Part shown: positions 7,078 through 10,047 of the stretch, piece after piece | Layout of the letters: each line of letters starts with the position of its first letter | Position numbering within the stretch: position 1 is the stretch's first letter | NCBI GenBank assembly: GCA_947177715.1 | Contig: CAMWVM010000036.1 | Location: 1 to 10,047, forward strand | Origin: an uncultured Ruminococcus sp. | GTDB lineage: Bacteria > Bacillota > Clostridia > Oscillospirales > Ruminococcaceae | Length of the DNA: 10,047 bases | Direction of reading: 5' to 3' | Translations under genes and position numbers: made by a program | Notes under the pieces: model-generated | What the model was told of the DNA's origin: nothing | The model's database searches: none | What the model saw: the letters and a program-made list of their open reading frames with translations, nothing else

Positions 7078-8916
7078 ATGTGTGGAATTGTAGGATTTAC
7101 TGGAAATAAACAAGCTTCTCCAATTTTGCTGGATGGTCTTTCAAAGCTGGAATACAGAGGATATGATTCGGCGGGTGTTGCTGTCAGAAACGGCAGTGCC
7201 GATGTGGAAATTGTAAGATCAAAAGGTCGTCTAAAGGTTCTTTCGGAAAAAACGAATAATGGTCAGAGTCTTATTGGAGATTGCGGTATTGGTCATACTC
7301 GCTGGGCTACTCACGGTGAGCCAAGTGAAATCAATGCACATCCCCACTGTTCTGATGATGAAAATGTTGTTGCTGTTCATAATGGTATTATTGAAAACTA
7401 TCAGGAATTAAAAGAAAAATTGATTCGCAACGGTTATGTGTTTTATTCTCAAACCGACACGGAAGTTGTAACAAAGCTTATTGATTATTATTATAAAAAA
7501 TATCAAGTCGGACCAATTGACGCACTTGCAAAGACAATGGTGCGTGTGCGTGGCTCATATGCGCTGGCGGTAATGTTTAAGGACTTTCCAGATGAAATTT
7601 ATGTTGCTCGTAAAGACAGTCCTCTGATTGTCGGTGTTGGGGAAGGAGAATCCTACATTGCTTCTGATGTTCCGGCTATTTTGAAGTATACGAGAAATGT
7701 TTATTATATTGACAATCAGGAAATGGCAAGACTTTCTAAAGGTGATGTAACATTCTTTAATCTTGACGGGGATACTGTACATAAAGAAATGACTGAGATT
7801 ACTTGGGATGCGGAAGCAGCAGAAAAGGGTGGATTTCAGCATTTTATGATGAAGGAAATTCACGAACAGCCTAAAGCGGTTGCCGACACCATTAACTCTG
7901 TTGTGACGGATGAAAGAATCAATCTTACTTCGGTGGGTTTGACTGAAGAAGATATTAAGAATATTTCACAGATTTATATTGTTGCCTGTGGTTCTGCGTA
8001 TCATGTCGGTGTGGTATCACAATATGTGATTGAAGATCTGACAAGCATTCCTGTTCGTGTGGAACTGGCTTCTGAGTTTAGATATAGAAAACCTCGATTG
8101 AATGAGAGTGATTTGGTGATTATCATCAGCCAGTCAGGTGAAACCGCAGACAGCTTAGCTGCTTTGCGTGAAGCCAAAGAAAAGGGTGCTAAAACCCTTG
8201 GTATTGTTAATGTAGTCGGAAGTTCTATTGCAAGAGAAGCAGACAATGTATTTTATACATTAGCTGGGCCTGAAATTGCTGTGGCAACTACTAAGGCCTA
8301 CAGCACACAGCTTATTGCTTCATATTTATTGGCAATCCAATTTGCATTTGTACGAGGAGAAATAAGTAAAGATAAGTACAGTGAGATGATTGCTGAGCTT
8401 GAAAGAATTCCGGAAAAAATAGAACAAATACTTGAAAATAAAGAACGCTTGCAGTGGTTCGCTGCTAAATTTGCAAATGCGAAGGATATTTTTTTCATTG
8501 GTCGAGGTATTGACTATGCGATTTGCCTTGAGGGAAGTCTTAAGATGAAAGAAATTAGTTATATACATAGTGAAGCGTATGCTGCTGGTGAATTAAAACA
8601 TGGTACTATTAGTTTGATTGAAGATGGAACATTGGTAATTGGTGTTCTGACACAATCAAATCTTTACGAAAAAACAGTCAGCAACATGGTGGAGGTAAAA
8701 AGCCGGGGAGCTTATCTGATGGGTCTGACAAGCTATGGTAATTATGAACTTGAAGATACAGCCGACTTTGTAACGTATATTCCGAAAACGGATGAACATT
8801 TTGCGACCAGCCTTGCAGTAATTCCATTACAGTTAATGGGCTATTATGTGAGCGTTGCGAGGGGGCTTGATGTTGATAAACCAAGAAATTTGGCTAAAAG
8901 TGTAACAGTGGAATAA
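7078..8916 (+). CDS. glmS: Glutamine-fructose-6-phosphate aminotransferase (isomerising)
   Basis: GlmS converts fructose-6-phosphate and glutamine to glucosamine-6-phosphate and glutamate, the entry step of amino-sugar synthesis. The 612 residues are full length. Met1 is followed by Cys2, the N-terminal nucleophile once Met is removed (MCGIVGF). The glutaminase domain (about 2-240) shows RWATHGEPSEINAHPH (75-90), HNGIIENY (101-108) and RGSYALAV (158-165). Two SIS sugar-isomerase domains follow: the first (about 290-425) has ACGSAYH (303-309) and SQSGETADS (351-359), the second (about 460-600) has EGSLKMKEI (485-493) and AGELKHGTISLIE (503-515). The C-terminal DKPRNLAKSVTVE is the conserved tail that closes over the active site. 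AAGGGG at 7064-7069 precedes the ATG by 8 bases. It sits 43 bases after a glycosyltransferase and 18 before a radical SAM gene, so it may supply precursor to this cluster. Whether it is the cell's only glmS cannot be told here. Confidence 0.97.
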   Translation: MCGIVGFTGNKQASPILLDGLSKLEYRGYDSAGVAVRNGSADVEIVRSKGRLKVLSEKTNNGQSLIGDCGIGHTRWATHGEPSEINAHPHCSDDENVVAVHNGIIENYQELKEKLIRNGYVFYSQTDTEVVTKLIDYYYKKYQVGPIDALAKTMVRVRGSYALAVMFKDFPDEIYVARKDSPLIVGVGEGESYIASDVPAILKYTRNVYYIDNQEMARLSKGDVTFFNLDGDTVHKEMTEITWDAEAAEKGGFQHFMMKEIHEQPKAVADTINSVVTDERINLTSVGLTEEDIKNISQIYIVACGSAYHVGVVSQYVIEDLTSIPVRVELASEFRYRKPRLNESDLVIIISQSGETADSLAALREAKEKGAKTLGIVNVVGSSIAREADNVFYTLAGPEIAVATTKAYSTQLIASYLLAIQFAFVRGEISKDKYSEMIAELERIPEKIEQILENKERLQWFAAKFANAKDIFFIGRGIDYAICLEGSLKMKEISYIHSEAYAAGELKHGTISLIEDGTLVIGVLTQSNLYEKTVSNMVEVKSRGAYLMGLTSYGNYELEDTADFVTYIPKTDEHFATSLAVIPLQLMGYYVSVARGLDVDKPRNLAKSVTVE

Positions 8917-8934
8917 TTAAGGGGGAAATAAGAT

Positions 8935-10047
8935 ATGGCAGAAAAAAAATTAAATGGTACGGTTATTGTTACATATCGCTGCAATGCACGTTGTTCCATG
9001 TGTAATCGATATAAAGCACCATCCAAACCGGAAGAAGAAATTAGTTTAGAAACAATTAAAAAGCTTCCTCCTATGTATTTTACTAATATTACAGGCGGCG
9101 AACCGTTCATACGTACAGATTTGAAAGATATTGTACGTGAACTTTATAAAAAGAGTGATCGTATTGTTATTTCTACAAACGGTTTCTTTACTGACCGAAT
9201 TGTGGATCTTTGCAAAGAGTTTCCTCAGATCGGCATTCGTATTTCTATTGAAGGTCTGGAGCAGACGAATAATGAGATCCGTGGCTTGCAGAATGGTTAC
9301 CAGCGTGGTTACGGTACACTTAAAAAGCTGCGTGAGATGGGTATGAAGGATGTAGGATTTGGAATGACTGTTCAGGACAGAAACGCTCCTGATATTGTGC
9401 CTTTGTATCAGATTTCCAATGAAATGGGCATGGAATTTGCCACTGCATCTTTGCATAACAGCTTCTATTTTGTTGAGGCGAAAAATATTATTCACGATCG
9501 TCCGATGGTTGCAGAGAACTTTGAAAAATTAGTTAATGAGCTGCTGAATAGTAACAGTCCGAAAAAGTGGTTCCGTGCTTACTTTAATCATGGACTAATT
9601 AATTATATTTACGGCCAGCGTCGTCTTCTGCCTTGTGATATGAGCTTTGATACTTTCTTTATCGACCCTTATGGAGATGTTATGCCTTGTAACGGTACTA
9701 AAGATAAAGAAGTTATGGGAAATCTTAACGAACAAAGCTGGGATGAGCTCTGGAACAGTCCTGAGGCAGAGAAGGTACGTGCGAAAGTACGTTGCTGTGA
9801 TCGTGATTGTTGGATGATCGGCAGCGTTTCTCCTGCTATGCACAAGTATATTTGGAAACCGGCGTTTTGGGTTTTTCGTCATAAGCTTAAATTCTGGACG
9901 AAGAAAAAGTATTCCATGTATGAGAACAAGGTTGTCCGTGATTATCGTGATGGAAAGATTACAAAAGAAGAATTGGACAAGTGTTCGACTTGTGATATGT
10001 GCGCTGATGTTAATAATGGTTTGAGTGCTGCCTCAATGGAGCAGCTT
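8935..10047 (+). CDS. Radical SAM protein with SPASM-like cysteines, 3' end beyond window
   Basis: A radical S-adenosylmethionine enzyme; 371 codons are visible and the frame is open at the window end. The cluster-binding motif CNARCSMC (Cys16, Cys20, Cys23) has the classic CX3CX2C spacing, followed by TGGEP (53-57), STNG (80-83) and SIEG (104-107), the normal order of strands in the partial TIM barrel. The C-terminal part carries Cys234, then FIDPYGDVMPC ending at Cys252, then Cys287, Cys288 and Cys292 (CCDRDCWMIGS), which resembles a SPASM/twitch auxiliary [4Fe-4S] domain. A third group, CX2CX2C (350, 353, 356), lies near the visible end. Residues 302-326 are basic and aromatic (four Trp/Phe-rich patches with Lys/Arg), perhaps a membrane- or glycan-contacting surface. 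AAGGGGG (8919-8925) is 9 bases before the ATG and only 18 bases separate it from glmS, so cotranscription is likely. Modification of a sugar, lipid-linked glycan or peptide are all possible; I cannot assign a substrate. Confidence 0.9.
   Translation, partial: MAEKKLNGTVIVTYRCNARCSMCNRYKAPSKPEEEISLETIKKLPPMYFTNITGGEPFIRTDLKDIVRELYKKSDRIVISTNGFFTDRIVDLCKEFPQIGIRISIEGLEQTNNEIRGLQNGYQRGYGTLKKLREMGMKDVGFGMTVQDRNAPDIVPLYQISNEMGMEFATASLHNSFYFVEAKNIIHDRPMVAENFEKLVNELLNSNSPKKWFRAYFNHGLINYIYGQRRLLPCDMSFDTFFIDPYGDVMPCNGTKDKEVMGNLNEQSWDELWNSPEAEKVRAKVRCCDRDCWMIGSVSPAMHKYIWKPAFWVFRHKLKFWTKKKYSMYENKVVRDYRDGKITKEELDKCSTCDMCADVNNGLSAASMEQL

Noticed and set aside
9046..9882. Minus-strand ORFs of 149 and 95 codons and a plus-strand frame of 71 codons within the radical SAM gene
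   Set aside because: They overlap a frame with complete radical SAM motifs and a good ribosome binding site; no family features in the alternatives.

Overview
The window is AT-rich bacterial DNA with strong Shine-Dalgarno sites. The protein content suggests a Firmicute of class Clostridia: a pyruvate,phosphate dikinase numbered almost like the Clostridium symbiosum enzyme, plus Clostridia-like GlmU, GlmS and GT4 glycosyltransferases. A gut Ruminococcus/Oscillospiraceae-type organism is my best guess, but this is inference. The left end (1-108) is not genomic. It is an Illumina Nextera adapter read-through fused to the assembly, so genomic sequence starts at 109.

Region by region. On the minus strand at 109-2425 lies ppdK, whose 3' end is cut off by the artefact. 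A divergent control region (2426-2869) follows. It holds an extended -10 promoter and a terminator-like leader hairpin for ppdK, and a near-consensus promoter plus a long leader with a small overlapping ORF for glmU. The plus-strand gene glmU (2870-4294) ends in a 12-bp terminator hairpin. After a 322-bp intergenic region with a strong promoter and an unusual leader, a run of four plus-strand genes begins: two GT4 glycosyltransferases (4617-5750 and 5829-7034), glmS (7078-8916) and a radical SAM/SPASM-type protein (8935 to the window end, incomplete).

How the genes work together. GlmS makes glucosamine-6-phosphate and GlmU makes UDP-GlcNAc, the first and last steps of amino-sugar activation; glmM is not in the window. 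Two glycosyltransferases in an apparent transcription unit with glmS and a radical SAM enzyme suggest the start of a surface-glycan locus in which an amino-sugar-containing glycan is assembled and perhaps chemically modified. The uncharacterised radical SAM protein is the most interesting biological item. The sequence alone does not reveal its substrate.

I saw no tRNA, rRNA, CRISPR array, insertion sequence or phage gene.
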